Origin: JACRIM01 sp038042195
GTDB taxonomy: Bacteria > Planctomycetota > Phycisphaerae > UBA1845 > UTPLA1
DNA length: 64,000 nt
NCBI GenBank assembly: GCA_038042195.1
Contig: JBBTET010000020.1
Location: 1-64,000, forward strand
Reading direction: 5' to 3'
Shown here: positions 33,248 to 43,189 of the stretch, piece after piece
How positions within the stretch are numbered: position 1 is the stretch's first letter
Layout of the letters: the number at the start of each line of letters is the position of its first letter
Translations under genes and position numbers: made by a program
Notes under the pieces: generated by a model
The model's database searches: none
What the model was told of the DNA's origin: nothing
Seen by the model: only the letters and a program-made list of their open reading frames with translations

Positions 33248-35092
33248 TTACACCCCAAGCACTGCCAGCGGAATCATCCCCGCCTGCGGCATGGCCTGCT
33301 CCGTCTGCGTGAAGACGTCGTTGTATTGGCCTTCCAGGTAATCGCGCTTCGGGCCGGAGCGGATGTGATCCCACGGGAGGACTTCGTCATAGGCCCGCTC
33401 GCGGTGGGCGTACCAATCGGGGTCGACGCCGGTCTCCTCAAACGCCTGTACCCAGATGCTGTAATCAAAGCACTCGTCCCAGCCGTCGAACCGGGCACCG
33501 AGTTGGTAGGCTCGCTCAATCGTCGCGCACAGCTTGCGATCCCCGCGTGAGAGCACGCCCTCCAGGATCGACCGCTGGGCGTTGTGCGTGCTCACCTTCG
33601 CCGCCTTCGTCCGGCCATTCCGCGACGCGTCCGAAAGAATCCTTCGGGCATTCTCAAAATACTCGACGCGAGGTTGCGCCGCCCATTGGAACGGTGTGTA
33701 CGGCTTCGGCACCAGCCAGCCGACGCTGGCGTTGATCCGCGCCGGCGGCTTGCCGATGCGCTTCCGCGCGAAGGCCATCTCCACGGACAGATCGTAAATC
33801 CCGCGAATGTCGTCCTCGGTCTCACCGGGGAAGCCGACCATGAAGTACGCCTTGATTCGGCTCCACCCCGCCTTGTAACACTCCATGATTCCGTCGATGA
33901 GGTTGCCGTCCGTGACCTTCTTGCGTATGGCTGCGCGCATCTTGTCCCGCGCTGCCTCAATGGCGATGGTCAGGCCGGCCTTGCGCACCGAGTTCGCCAT
34001 CCACGGAATGTTTTGCAGCATCTTGTCCACGCGCAGGCTGGGCATGGAGATGTTCACGTGCCGTGAAGCGAACTTCTCATTCACGCGCTGGGAAAGTTCC
34101 TTCAGATGTGGATAGTCTGCCGTCGAGAGGCTGAGCAGGCCGCACTCCTTGTGCCCGGTGGCGCGATACTGTTCTTCGAGTATCTCAACGATCTTCTCCA
34201 CCGACCGCACACCGACGGGCCGCTTGGTGTATCCCGCATGGCAGAATCGGCATCGCTGCGGGCAGCCGCGCATGACCTCCACGGCCATTCGATCATGCAC
34301 CACCTCGACGAATGGCAAGAGCGGCCGCGTGGGGAACGGGGCATTCTCGAAGTCCAGCGTCTGACACCGCTCGATGGGTGTGATTCCCAACCGATGCGAC
34401 TTGAGGCTAGATGAATATTCGTAGATCGTGCCGTCAGCGTGATACGACACGCCGTAATGCGATGGTGCATAGGCCCACGGGAAACGTTCCGCCATGATCG
34501 GGATCATGTCCCGTCGGCGAACGCCGTTGGCCTTGAGTTCCTTGTACAACGCCAGTATCGCGGCCATCGACTCTTCGCCATCACCGATGACGACGAGATC
34601 GACGAAGTCCGCGACCGGTTCGGGGTTGTCCGCCTGAGGCCCACCGACGATGACGAGCGGATGTCGATCATCGCGCTCCGCGGCTCGCAACGGTATTCCC
34701 GCCAAGTCGAGCAGGGCGAGGAAGTTCGTGAACCCCAGTTCATATTGTAACGACACTGCGAAGAGGTCGGCCTCGCTCGCCGGCTGTCGCGTGTCCCAGG
34801 TAAAGAGCGGCAGGCGTTTCTCGCGCATGACTGCCTCGGCATCGCCCCACGGTGAATAGACCCGCTCGGCGCAGACGCCCGGCGTATGGTTGCATATCCA
34901 ATAGATAATCTGACACCCGAGGTGGGACATGCCGATCGTGTAGGCATCGGGGAAGGCGATCACCACGCGCACGTCGGCCCGCTGCCAGTCGCCCTCGCGG
35001 ACGAGTTGGTTGAATTCACGGCCGATGTACTGCCCCGGCGTGGTGACATAGGGGAGCAGTTCGTCGCTGATTCGTTGTCGAAGTGTGGTCAT
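33248..35092 (-). CDS. B12-binding-domain radical SAM protein (TIGR03960 type)
   Basis: From the ATG at 35092 the protein has 614 residues. An N-terminal cobalamin-binding-like fold (about 35-190: FPDAYTIGMSHLGCQIIYW, VGGPQADNPEPVADFVDLVV) precedes the radical SAM core with the CxxxCxxC cluster motif GCPQRCRFCHAGY. The core continues with LLSLSTADYPHL and IEAARDKMRAAIRKKVTDG. The C-terminal segment LSRGDRKLCATIERAYQLGA is typical of the TIGR03960 family, whose reaction is not known. The frame stays open upstream to 35464, but that part is low-complexity and unlikely to be coding. The DUF2344 partner that often follows this family is absent. Confidence 0.87.
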   Translation of the reverse strand: MTTLRQRISDELLPYVTTPGQYIGREFNQLVREGDWQRADVRVVIAFPDAYTIGMSHLGCQIIYWICNHTPGVCAERVYSPWGDAEAVMREKRLPLFTWDTRQPASEADLFAVSLQYELGFTNFLALLDLAGIPLRAAERDDRHPLVIVGGPQADNPEPVADFVDLVVIGDGEESMAAILALYKELKANGVRRRDMIPIMAERFPWAYAPSHYGVSYHADGTIYEYSSSLKSHRLGITPIERCQTLDFENAPFPTRPLLPFVEVVHDRMAVEVMRGCPQRCRFCHAGYTKRPVGVRSVEKIVEILEEQYRATGHKECGLLSLSTADYPHLKELSQRVNEKFASRHVNISMPSLRVDKMLQNIPWMANSVRKAGLTIAIEAARDKMRAAIRKKVTDGNLIDGIMECYKAGWSRIKAYFMVGFPGETEDDIRGIYDLSVEMAFARKRIGKPPARINASVGWLVPKPYTPFQWAAQPRVEYFENARRILSDASRNGRTKAAKVSTHNAQRSILEGVLSRGDRKLCATIERAYQLGARFDGWDECFDYSIWVQAFEETGVDPDWYAHRERAYDEVLPWDHIRSGPKRDYLEGQYNDVFTQTEQAMPQAGMIPLAVLGV

Positions 35093-35545
35093 AAGAGTTA
35101 TCGCGCGGCCCTGGTCGAACACCTGCACCGGGGCCGTCCGCCATTGTAGAACATTATCCGGTCCTGCGACTGGGGATTCCGACGCACGCCCAATCCGGCC
35201 CGCGTAAAGTCCCAGTTGATTTCTGGAAGTGCATGGGCCTAGAATCTGGTGTGATCGGTCCCGCACCGATAACGCCCGCCTCGCCCCCGCCAGAGACGCC
35301 CGCAACGGCGTCCACACCGGATCGGCCGACCACCATGCCCGGCCACGGACTGATAAGGAGTAACCGCCCCTAATCGAGAAAGCCGCGAAAGTGCTTTGCG
35401 GACAGTGGTTTGCAACCGGGGATTGCCTTGACCGGTTGAGGGGCGATGGGATATGATAGATCAATTGGGGATTACGAGTTCACGCCTGTATCGCGCTGCG
35501 GTCAACCGCCCTACCAATAAGCAGCCCAGCGTCGGAGGATAACCC
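35093..35545. other. Divergent intergenic region
   Basis: No gene is supported. The region separates the radical SAM gene (minus) and the FG-GAP gene (plus). It contains the promoter at 35428-35457 and ends in a strong RBS (GGAGGATAACCC before ATG 35546). The minus-strand frame that crosses most of it is an upstream extension of the radical SAM gene with a translation unlike protein. Confidence 0.6.
35428..35457 (+). promoter_or_regulatory. Predicted promoter of the FG-GAP gene
   Basis: TTGACC, an 18-base spacer and TATGAT, followed by a leader of about 80 bases and a GGAGGA RBS. Both hexamers match sigma70 consensus at five of six positions. Confidence 0.5.
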
Positions 35546-38500
35546 ATGAAGTGTGGAACTATTCGGAGACTACGTCTCTACGCACTGTTCGGCCTTTCGG
35601 TGGTCGGCGTCGCGGCAGGCGCATCCTGTCCCGGCGGCATCTTCGGCGGCGGCGGACTTGGCGGCGGCACCTCGCCCATTCCTCCGGTGGGTAATCGCCC
35701 GCCACGAATCATCATCACCAGCGTTTCGGCCACTACGATCATTCAGGGTGAACCCGTGGTAATCAGCATCACTGGCGACGACGCCGAGGACGCCGCCGTG
35801 GCGCGCGTGTTCGCGTCGCTTTCAACAAACCCAACTCAGGCTCAAGAGCTTCTCATTCAAAGCGGAATCGCGATCGGCCCCGGTGCGGCCAGTGCCAATG
35901 TCTCATGGGACACAACGACCGTACCGATCGGGGCGTACAGTATTTTCGCGGAAATAGACGACCGCACGTTTAATGCCGCTGACAACACCGGCAATCTGCC
36001 AGTCCGCGTGACGACGGCGCAGACAGTCTCAGTAGCGCCGGAAGGATCGCAGCCTGCCACCTCGCCCCCGCAGTTGTTGTTCATCGATCCGCTTCCGAAT
36101 CTAGGACTCTCCTCGCAGGACGAAATGACGATCCGCTATATCTACGCGGATACGGACAGCAATGTTACGGTCACACTGTTGTTGGATAAGGATTTGGATG
36201 CGACCAATGACGATGTGAGCAACCCCGGTGACCCGAATGATCCGAATACGAACATCATCATCCTGCCGTCGACAGCGCGGTTGGCGACGGACCCGACGTT
36301 TCCGCTTCAGGCGGATACTGACGAGATTCGAACAAATCCGCGGGGCTTTTTCCCGACGGTTTCGGGAATTCTGCCTTTCCCCGGCGCGCCGATTGCCGGC
36401 CAGTTGAAAGAGTATCGGTTCACGATTGACTTTGCGCAGATTCCGGTGCGAACACAGCCTTATTTTGTTCGCGCGTTCATCACCGACGGCACGAACAGCC
36501 TCAATGCCTACGCTGTCGGATCACTTACCATTTCATCCCTGGCATCTGGTACTGTCGATGTTGGCGAGATCGGATTCCGATATGCCGGCGCGCGGTTTCA
36601 AGGATTCAGCACGCTAGAGAACTTGGGCACGGATTTTGTCGACGTGCCCGACATCGATGGGGACGGTCAAGATGAGGTCATGATTGCTAGTCGATTCGCC
36701 AGCCCGAAAAATCGGCCCCAATCTGGCGCGGCGTATCTGATCTTTGGTCGTCGCAAGACACCTTTCCCGCCCGATACAAATAACAACGGATTGCCTGATG
36801 TCCCCGGTCCCGGCGGTCCAGTGGATTTCCCGCCGATTCCTGATTATCTCCCCAACCCGTACGACTCCAAGAATGTGGGTCGATTCGGAGGAATTATTAG
36901 TATTAATAGCGTTAGTTCGTTCTTCCGAGGAACGACCTATTGCATGCCCGGGCCAAGATTTTCCCTCTATAACGATCCACCTCCTGAACAAGAGGATCCC
37001 GATCACGTCGGCATCGGCACGGCCGGCCTGACTTCAATCACGCGCATCAACTTGTCCGATGACGGCATTTTGGACTTTGTATTCGGGCTTCCTTATATCT
37101 CGGGTGCGTATGATCATAGCGATGACGACCCTTCCGATGGTGGCTGCAATTTCCCTTATGGTTACATACCATCTGGGTGCCCACCCCCTCCGCCGCTCGC
37201 CTGCGTTATTGATCGTCAGCCGAACTACGACAGGTGTGACACGGGCGGTCAACATCCGGGGGTAGCGGGGGATGACGATATGGGACTGAATCTTGGATAT
37301 ATTCCCGGGCTGATTCCGCCCGTGTACGCTCCAGGCTTTGGTGATCTGGATCAAGGGATGTTTATCTGTGTGGATGGAACAACAGACCTTCGGAATGTCT
37401 TTCGCAAGACCGTGGAGGTTGATATCGCCGGGCAGTTCGATCCAGGCGGTACTGGGGACGACGACGGGGTCCTCCACGGCGCTGCGACGACACCGAACGG
37501 ATTTCGTGTCCGGGGCGGCTGGTATCCGGAAAGGACCGTGTTCAATGGGGTGAACTTCGAACTACGTATAACCAATGACAACGAGTTTGGAGCCACTGTC
37601 GCTGCGATTCCCAGCTTAGACAATGATCTAAACGATGAACTGCTTGTTTCCTGCCCTGGACAAAGCGCCGAAAGAGGCATCATCCGGATCTTCGTTGGTG
37701 GAAATATCATGAACGGTGGTTTCTACGCCCAAGATGGGGTCAAGTCCATTCCTGCAGTTAATGTGAATACTGCATGCGGTGGAACGAATTGTGCCATGGA
37801 TGCGATCCCTCCCATTCCGCCGGCCACGACGCCAACGAATGTTACTTATTGCGTGCGAGGTTGTCAGGTGCTCCCTCCAGTAGACTTTGCCATCGTTGGT
37901 GAGTTAGCGGGAGATCGTTTGGGCTATGCCGGGCCGGCGGGACAATTCAATCAAGATGGCGTTGAAGACATTTTGGCTGGTGCCCCGGGTGCAGACAGGG
38001 ACGGCCTAATCAACAATGGTGTCCTTTATGTGTTCTTTACGCCTCAGGGTGGATTCGGAAACGTTAATCTCTCTGTGAATCCCCCTCCACACTTGAAGAT
38101 CATCGGAACGCACGACAACGACCGCTTTGGCTTGAAGCAGTCGGTTATGCGTGACGTCAACGGCGACGGCATCGCTGACGTCGGTTTGGCATCCGAATTC
38201 TTTGATTACAACATTAGCGGCAGCCTTGCTGAGGAGCAGGATGTTGGATTCGTCGGCGTGATCTTTGGTAATCGACCCCTGACCGGCGAGAACGGTTTCT
38301 CGCCGCTCGACATCGGAACTGGTATTCTTTCAGGAGTCAAGTTCTTCGGACCTGTCGCCGGCGCTTTAGCAGGTCACGATTTCAGCTCTGCAGGAGACTT
38401 CAATCAGGACGGCTTCGGCGATCTGATAATTTCGTGCCCAGGTGAGACTCGAACATTCGCGGGACAGACCCGCCGAGGCGTCGTCTATTTGGTCTTTGGC

Positions 38501-38794
38501 GGCCCGCATCTGGCGAACATGCCGTCGTTCAACCTTTCGCAGGTCGGTTCGGCCACGTTGCCCGGAATCGTCTTCATCGGTCGATCCTTCGCCGAAGACG
38601 CGATCACCGACGTCGCGCCGCTCGATACGTGCGGTGGCGTTGGAGACGTGGATGGCGACGGATTCGATGACATCATGATCGGTGCCACGCATCAGGACTT
38701 CGTCAACACGGCGTCACCCGATCAACGTCGCATTGATGCTGGAGAGGCCTACCTGATCTACGGCAGCAACTTCGGCACCAACGTCGTCCCCTGA
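35546..38794 (+). CDS. Large secreted FG-GAP repeat protein
   Basis: The 1082-residue protein starts with a signal sequence (LYALFGLSVVGVAAGASC); the Cys may be a lipidation site but the lipobox is weak. An Ig-like/cadherin-like beta region follows (PPRIIITSVSATTIIQGEP). The rest holds at least five FG-GAP units of the integrin-alpha propeller, each with a calcium loop: DVPDIDGDGQDEVMIASRFA, INLSDDGILDFVFGLPY, PAGQFNQDGVEDILAGAPGA, DVNGDGIADVGLASEF, AGDFNQDGFGDLIISCPGE and GDVDGDGFDDIMIGATHQ. Each is followed by a G-x-x-Y-L-I-F/V-FG strand. The fold suggests surface adhesion or ligand binding. A perfect terminator follows. Confidence 0.85.
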   Translation: MKCGTIRRLRLYALFGLSVVGVAAGASCPGGIFGGGGLGGGTSPIPPVGNRPPRIIITSVSATTIIQGEPVVISITGDDAEDAAVARVFASLSTNPTQAQELLIQSGIAIGPGAASANVSWDTTTVPIGAYSIFAEIDDRTFNAADNTGNLPVRVTTAQTVSVAPEGSQPATSPPQLLFIDPLPNLGLSSQDEMTIRYIYADTDSNVTVTLLLDKDLDATNDDVSNPGDPNDPNTNIIILPSTARLATDPTFPLQADTDEIRTNPRGFFPTVSGILPFPGAPIAGQLKEYRFTIDFAQIPVRTQPYFVRAFITDGTNSLNAYAVGSLTISSLASGTVDVGEIGFRYAGARFQGFSTLENLGTDFVDVPDIDGDGQDEVMIASRFASPKNRPQSGAAYLIFGRRKTPFPPDTNNNGLPDVPGPGGPVDFPPIPDYLPNPYDSKNVGRFGGIISINSVSSFFRGTTYCMPGPRFSLYNDPPPEQEDPDHVGIGTAGLTSITRINLSDDGILDFVFGLPYISGAYDHSDDDPSDGGCNFPYGYIPSGCPPPPPLACVIDRQPNYDRCDTGGQHPGVAGDDDMGLNLGYIPGLIPPVYAPGFGDLDQGMFICVDGTTDLRNVFRKTVEVDIAGQFDPGGTGDDDGVLHGAATTPNGFRVRGGWYPERTVFNGVNFELRITNDNEFGATVAAIPSLDNDLNDELLVSCPGQSAERGIIRIFVGGNIMNGGFYAQDGVKSIPAVNVNTACGGTNCAMDAIPPIPPATTPTNVTYCVRGCQVLPPVDFAIVGELAGDRLGYAGPAGQFNQDGVEDILAGAPGADRDGLINNGVLYVFFTPQGGFGNVNLSVNPPPHLKIIGTHDNDRFGLKQSVMRDVNGDGIADVGLASEFFDYNISGSLAEEQDVGFVGVIFGNRPLTGENGFSPLDIGTGILSGVKFFGPVAGALAGHDFSSAGDFNQDGFGDLIISCPGETRTFAGQTRRGVVYLVFGGPHLANMPSFNLSQVGSATLPGIVFIGRSFAEDAITDVAPLDTCGGVGDVDGDGFDDIMIGATHQDFVNTASPDQRRIDAGEAYLIYGSNFGTNVVP

Positions 38795-38828
38795 CCTAGG
38801 TCGGCGATTGTTGTTTTTGGAAAGCACG

Positions 38829-38861
38829 AACGGCCGGTCCTTCGGGGCCGGCCGTTTTTTT
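38829..38861 (+). terminator. Intrinsic terminator after the FG-GAP gene
   Basis: CGGCCGGTCC-TTCG-GGGCCGGCCG, a ten-pair stem (one G-T pair) with a TTCG tetraloop followed by seven T. It closes the FG-GAP transcript about 35 bases after the stop. Confidence 0.92.
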
Positions 38862-38931
38862 GCCACTCGCACATCGTCGGATACTCATTCGCCGTTTGAC
38901 GCCCCCGTTTCCACGGCGGTACCCTTTCACC

Positions 38932-40143
38932 ATGCTCAAAGTCCTTATCGCTGACAAATTCGAGAAACGCGGCCTCGACGAACTCAAGAATGATGGGTGC
39001 GAGGTCGTCTACGAACCTGACCTCAAGGCTGACACGCTGCGCGACGCCCTCGTACTAACCGCAGCGCCTGTTCTCGTCGTGCGCGGCACGCAGGTCACGG
39101 CTGACATGCTGGCTGCGTCGCCGAATCTCGGCCTGATCGTTCGGGCCGGGGCGGGGTTCAACACCATCGATGTTGCCGCCGCCTCGGCGCGCGGGATCGT
39201 CGTCTCCAACTGTCCCGGCAAGAACGCCATTGCCGTCGCAGAACTTACGCTGGGCCTCATCATTGCCCTCGATCGGCGCATTGCGGAAAACGTCGCGGAT
39301 ATGCGAGCCGGTACCTGGAACAAAAAAGAATATTCCAACGCACGCGGTCTCAAGGATCGCACGCTCGGCATCATCGGCATGGGCCTGATCGGACAGGCCG
39401 TGGTGCAGCGGGCGAAGGCCTTTGACATGCGGGTGATCGCGTGGAGCCGGTCACTGACGCGTGAGTCCGCCGCCGAGATGGGCGTGACCTATTGCGACGA
39501 TCCCGGCGAAGTCGCCGCCCATTGCCACATCCTCAGCCTGCATCTCGCCGCCGCGAAGGAGACGAAGAACCTCGTCAATCGCGATGTGCTCGGCCTGCTC
39601 GCACCGGGGAGCTACGTCATCAACACGGCCCGCGCCGATGTGCTGGACTACGAGGCCCTTGCCGAACTGATGATTAAGCGCAATCTCCGCGTCGGCCTCG
39701 ACGTCTTCCCCGATGAACCCGCCACCGGCCAGGCCGAGTTTCTCCCCGCGATCCTCAAGGCCGGCGGCATCGTCTACGGCACGCATCACATCGGCGCATC
39801 GACCGATCAGGCCCAGGATGCCATCGCCGAGGAGACGGTGCGAATCATCAAACTGTTCAAGGCCACCGGTCAAGCCCCGAATTGCGTGAACATCGAGACG
39901 CGCAGCCCCGCCAAGTGCCAACTCGTTGTGCGCCACTATGACAAGGTCGGCGTGCTTGCCACGGTGCTGGACAAGCTCCGCCGCGCCGAGATCAACGTCG
40001 AAGAGATGAGCAACACCGTGTTTCAGGGGGCCAAGGCCGCCGTGGCCGTCATCCGCCTCGCCCAGATTCCCGCCGATTCCGTGGTCAAGGACATCGCCGC
40101 GATGCACGATATGATCATCAACGTTGAAGTGAAGCCCGTGTAG
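38932..40143 (+). CDS. serA: D-3-phosphoglycerate dehydrogenase-like, short form with ACT domain
   Basis: From the ATG at 38932 (inside a frame that runs on upstream over the terminator) this is a 403-residue D-2-hydroxyacid dehydrogenase. The NAD fold has LGIIGMGLIGQAVVQRA. Catalytic Arg, Glu and His lie in NTARADVLDY, GLDVFPDEP and YGTHHIGASTDQAQ. The C-terminal 80 residues (LVVRHYDKVGVLATVLDKLR) form an ACT domain. It lacks the intervening ASB domain of the next gene. It oxidises 3-phosphoglycerate to phosphohydroxypyruvate for serine, or acts on a related acid. Confidence 0.85.
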   Translation: MLKVLIADKFEKRGLDELKNDGCEVVYEPDLKADTLRDALVLTAAPVLVVRGTQVTADMLAASPNLGLIVRAGAGFNTIDVAAASARGIVVSNCPGKNAIAVAELTLGLIIALDRRIAENVADMRAGTWNKKEYSNARGLKDRTLGIIGMGLIGQAVVQRAKAFDMRVIAWSRSLTRESAAEMGVTYCDDPGEVAAHCHILSLHLAAAKETKNLVNRDVLGLLAPGSYVINTARADVLDYEALAELMIKRNLRVGLDVFPDEPATGQAEFLPAILKAGGIVYGTHHIGASTDQAQDAIAEETVRIIKLFKATGQAPNCVNIETRSPAKCQLVVRHYDKVGVLATVLDKLRRAEINVEEMSNTVFQGAKAAVAVIRLAQIPADSVVKDIAAMHDMIINVEVKPV

Positions 40144-40160
40144 GGTCCGCTGTGCGGACC
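40144..40160. repeat. Short hairpin between the serA genes
   Basis: GGTCCGCTGTGCGGACC, seven perfect pairs with a TGT loop, starting directly after the stop of the first serA. It has no T-tract, so it is more likely a REP-type element or an mRNA-stability hairpin than a terminator. Confidence 0.45.
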
Positions 40161-40177
40161 GAATCTTATAACCGCCC

Positions 40178-41785
40178 ATGCTCAACATTCTCGTCGCCGA
40201 CACCATCGCTGAAGAAGGACTAGCCCTCCTTCGCAACACGCCGAACCTCACCTTTGACGTGAAGACCGGCCTCAAGCCCGCCGACCTCGCTCCGCTCGTT
40301 GGTGGATACGACGGCCTCTTGATCCGCTCCAGCGTCCAGATCACTGCCGACGTTCTCGCCCATCCCGGCAAACTTCGCGTCATCGCTCGCGCCGGCGTCG
40401 GCGTTGATAACGTCGACGTCCCCGCTGCCACGGCCGCCGGCGTCCTGGTGATGAACACACCCGACGCCAACACCATCTCCACCGCCGAGCACGCCATCAC
40501 GCTGCTGCTCTCGCTCATGCGACATGTCCCCGACGCCCACGCCAGCACCAAGGCCGGCGCGTGGGAGCGAAAGTCCTTCATGGGTCGTCAGCTTCATGGG
40601 AGGACGCTCGGCATCGTCGGCCTCGGGAGGATTGGTGCCGCCGTTGCGGAGCGGGCGCTGGCCTTTCAAATGAATGTGCTCGCCTACGACCCGTTCCTGC
40701 GCGGCGACACGGCAATGGACGGTCGCGTCCGCGTGGCGCAGTCGCTCGACGACCTGCTGCCGCGCATCGATTGCCTCACGCTGCACGCCGTTATGACCGA
40801 GGAGTCGCGCAATCTCATCGGGGCCGCGCAACTGGCGAAGATGAAAAAGACGGCGGTTGTTGTGAACTGCGCACGCGGTGGGTTGATCGATGAAGCCGCC
40901 CTTGCCGAGGCCCTGAATCGCGGCGTCATCGCAGGAGCCGCCATTGACGTCTTCCCGACTGAGCCGCCCATCGGCAGCCCGCTGCTCTCGGCGAAGAACA
41001 TCGTCCTCACGCCGCATCTCGGTGCATCAACGGAAGAGGCGCAGCTCGCCGTCAGCACCGACGCCGCCCAGTCCATGCTCGACTACCTGCTCACCGGCAC
41101 GATCCGCGGCGCGGTAAACGTCGCCGGCCTACCAGCTAACCTGACCAACCGCGACCGTGCTTATCTCGATCTCGCAGCACGCATCGGCGCGATCCTTGCC
41201 CCGTGGTGCGCCGATGGCATCGACCGGCTCACCCTCACCACCCACGGCGGCGCATCGCTCACCGCCCTCGGCCCGACGCTCGGCCTCACCGCGCTCGCCG
41301 AACTGATGTCCCCGCACATTGAAGGTCGACTGAATCTCGTCAACGCCGGCCCCTACGCCCGCCAGCGCGGCATCGACGTGCAGCACGTCTCGCAATCGGC
41401 CGAACGCGAGTTTCAGGAAGTGCTCACCGTGCGCGTGGATCGCCGAGGCGAAAGCCACCAGGTCGAAGGGGCCGTCTTCCTCGACGGTCGCCCGCGCATC
41501 CTCGCGATTGACGGTTACAGAATGGAAATGGTGCCGGATGGTCTGCTGGTGATGATCTTTAACGACGACCGCCCCGGCGTCATCGGCGTCGTAGGCACGC
41601 TCTTCGGCGATCACCACATCAACATCGCCGACATGTTTCTCTCACGCCGCGACAAGACCGCGCTGATGTGTTTGAAGATTGATGGAACGATTCCGACCAA
41701 CTTGCTGGAACAACTGCGCAGCAGCCCAGCGATCCTCTCGGTGCGCACGATTCAACTGCCGCCCGTCGCAGCGAGCATCCCTTAG
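40178..41785 (+). CDS. serA: D-3-phosphoglycerate dehydrogenase, long form
   Basis: The 535-residue protein has the three-part layout of long SerA: substrate/NAD domains with TLGIVGLGRIGAAVAERA, VNCARGGLIDEAALAEAL, AIDVFPTEP and LTPHLGASTEEAQLAVS; an allosteric ASB domain (about 320-450, with SPHIEGRLNLVNAGPYARQR); and a C-terminal ACT domain (IFNDDRPGVIGVVGTLFGDH). It is the more typical PGDH of the two and probably the main serine-pathway enzyme, feedback-controlled through ASB/ACT. It follows the short form by 34 bases. Confidence 0.93.
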   Translation: MLNILVADTIAEEGLALLRNTPNLTFDVKTGLKPADLAPLVGGYDGLLIRSSVQITADVLAHPGKLRVIARAGVGVDNVDVPAATAAGVLVMNTPDANTISTAEHAITLLLSLMRHVPDAHASTKAGAWERKSFMGRQLHGRTLGIVGLGRIGAAVAERALAFQMNVLAYDPFLRGDTAMDGRVRVAQSLDDLLPRIDCLTLHAVMTEESRNLIGAAQLAKMKKTAVVVNCARGGLIDEAALAEALNRGVIAGAAIDVFPTEPPIGSPLLSAKNIVLTPHLGASTEEAQLAVSTDAAQSMLDYLLTGTIRGAVNVAGLPANLTNRDRAYLDLAARIGAILAPWCADGIDRLTLTTHGGASLTALGPTLGLTALAELMSPHIEGRLNLVNAGPYARQRGIDVQHVSQSAEREFQEVLTVRVDRRGESHQVEGAVFLDGRPRILAIDGYRMEMVPDGLLVMIFNDDRPGVIGVVGTLFGDHHINIADMFLSRRDKTALMCLKIDGTIPTNLLEQLRSSPAILSVRTIQLPPVAASIP

Positions 41786-41804
41786 CCCCCGACTCAGCCG
41801 GGGG
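41786..41804. terminator. GC-rich hairpin between convergent genes
   Basis: CCCCCG-ACTCAGC-CGGGGG immediately after the stop of the long serA and 15 bases before the end of the minus-strand MltA gene. It could stop transcription from both sides, but no T-tract follows on either strand. Confidence 0.35.
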
Positions 41805-41818
41805 GTGATGCTCGTTCG

Positions 41819-43189
41819 CTACTTCTTCTTCGCGGCCTTGCCAGTGCTCTTCGACTTCGGCGTACTGGACTCGTGCGTCTTGACCACCGTGCCGACTTCA
41901 GAGTCCGCCGATCCGCCCTCCATCGCGGCCTGCTCGTCTTCAGGCGTCGCACCGTTCTGCGCGACATCGCCGTTGGTCGTGTTGCCCTGTGTCACGGCCT
42001 GCCCCGGTTTCATTCCCTCTTTCAGGAAGAGGTAATACAACCGGCCCTCGCTGTAGGTGAAGCCCGCCATCTTGCCGGCCTCATCGCCGACGCCCATGTA
42101 GATGTCGGTGCGTCCCGGGGCGCGAATCGCCGCCCCGCGATCCTGATCCAGCACGAACTGTCGAAACGTCCGCATCGACTCGCCCGGCTTCTCCGGTATT
42201 CGCGTGTCCGTGAATGCCAGACAGCCGCGCGGGAAGATCTCCTTGTCCGTGGCGATGCTGTGATACTGCGTCACGCGCTCGGCCAAACAGCCATACGGCC
42301 CGCCCTTCGACTCCTGGAAGAAAACGTACCGCTTGTTCAGATACAGGTACTGATCCAACTCGTCGGGATGGTCCTGGAAATATCGAATCATCGTGTCGAG
42401 CGACAGCTTGAACCGCTCGATCTTGCCGTCCTTCACCATCTGCCGGCCGATCGGCGTGTAGTCGTGCCCGTTGTGGCCCGCATAGCCGATCTCGTACAGC
42501 GTGTTATCCGGCAGGCGAATGAACCCCGACCCCTGCACGGTGAACACATAGGCCTCGAATCGATCGCCGAGCCAAGTAATTTCATTGCCCGCGAGAAGCC
42601 CGCCCTGCTCGATCTCCTGTCGCGTCTTCCACGGGCCGCCGACGGGGTTGCCCTCTTCGTCCTTCTTCATGTCGCCGGGCAGCTTGTACATCGGCACGTT
42701 GAACTTCTCGCTCGGCTCGCGCGCGCCGTCGAAGATCGGTGAGTAGTAGCCCGTGAACAACACCGTGCCCGCGTCATCGCATCCCACCGACATGTACACG
42801 TCGTAATCCCGACGAATCAACTCATCGAGCACCTCGGGGCTGTTCGCCTCATCGAGCGTGATGAGGAACGCCTGCAACGACGTCAGCGCCCGCTCGTGCG
42901 TGATGGGGCCGAGCGGGTAATACTTCTTGCTCGACGGCTTGTTCATGTAGTGAATGCTGTTGACGATGGATTGGCGAAGGTCCGTGCCCTTGCCCTTGTA
43001 CCACCCGTCGCCGAACTTCGGGTATTGCGCCGGCTCGATCTTCTTGAGCGCGAACTGACCGTACGGCAACTGACGGTCGTAGTCCTTGTCAATATTCGCG
43101 AGCGGCAAGGGCTGATCGGGCTTCGCGCAACCGACGATGATGACGGCGGCAAGACCAACGCAAACGAGGCGAGGCAAACGACACGACAT
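41819..43189 (-). CDS. mltA: MltA-type membrane-bound lytic transglycosylase
   Basis: The 456-residue lipoprotein (lipobox AVIIVGC near residue 21) has the MltA core: LFTGYYSPIF, then VFTVQGSGFIRLPDNTLYEIGY and AGHNGHDYTPIG. It continues with the 3D-domain segment FPRGCLAFTDTRIP, FVLDQDRGAAIRAPGRTDIY and MGVGDEAGKMAG; the Asp in that block (DQDRG) is a catalytic candidate. It cleaves peptidoglycan to anhydromuropeptides. It is longer than E. coli MltA, mainly through a C-terminal Ser/Lys-rich tail of about 60 residues. It converges with serA. Confidence 0.88.
   Translation of the reverse strand: MSCRLPRLVCVGLAAVIIVGCAKPDQPLPLANIDKDYDRQLPYGQFALKKIEPAQYPKFGDGWYKGKGTDLRQSIVNSIHYMNKPSSKKYYPLGPITHERALTSLQAFLITLDEANSPEVLDELIRRDYDVYMSVGCDDAGTVLFTGYYSPIFDGAREPSEKFNVPMYKLPGDMKKDEEGNPVGGPWKTRQEIEQGGLLAGNEITWLGDRFEAYVFTVQGSGFIRLPDNTLYEIGYAGHNGHDYTPIGRQMVKDGKIERFKLSLDTMIRYFQDHPDELDQYLYLNKRYVFFQESKGGPYGCLAERVTQYHSIATDKEIFPRGCLAFTDTRIPEKPGESMRTFRQFVLDQDRGAAIRAPGRTDIYMGVGDEAGKMAGFTYSEGRLYYLFLKEGMKPGQAVTQGNTTNGDVAQNGATPEDEQAAMEGGSADSEVGTVVKTHESSTPKSKSTGKAAKKK

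Noticed and set aside
35093..35464. N-terminal extension of the radical SAM protein
   Set aside because: The extra 124 codons translate to Arg/Ser/Pro-rich sequence unlike the family, and the conserved part begins right at ATG 35092.
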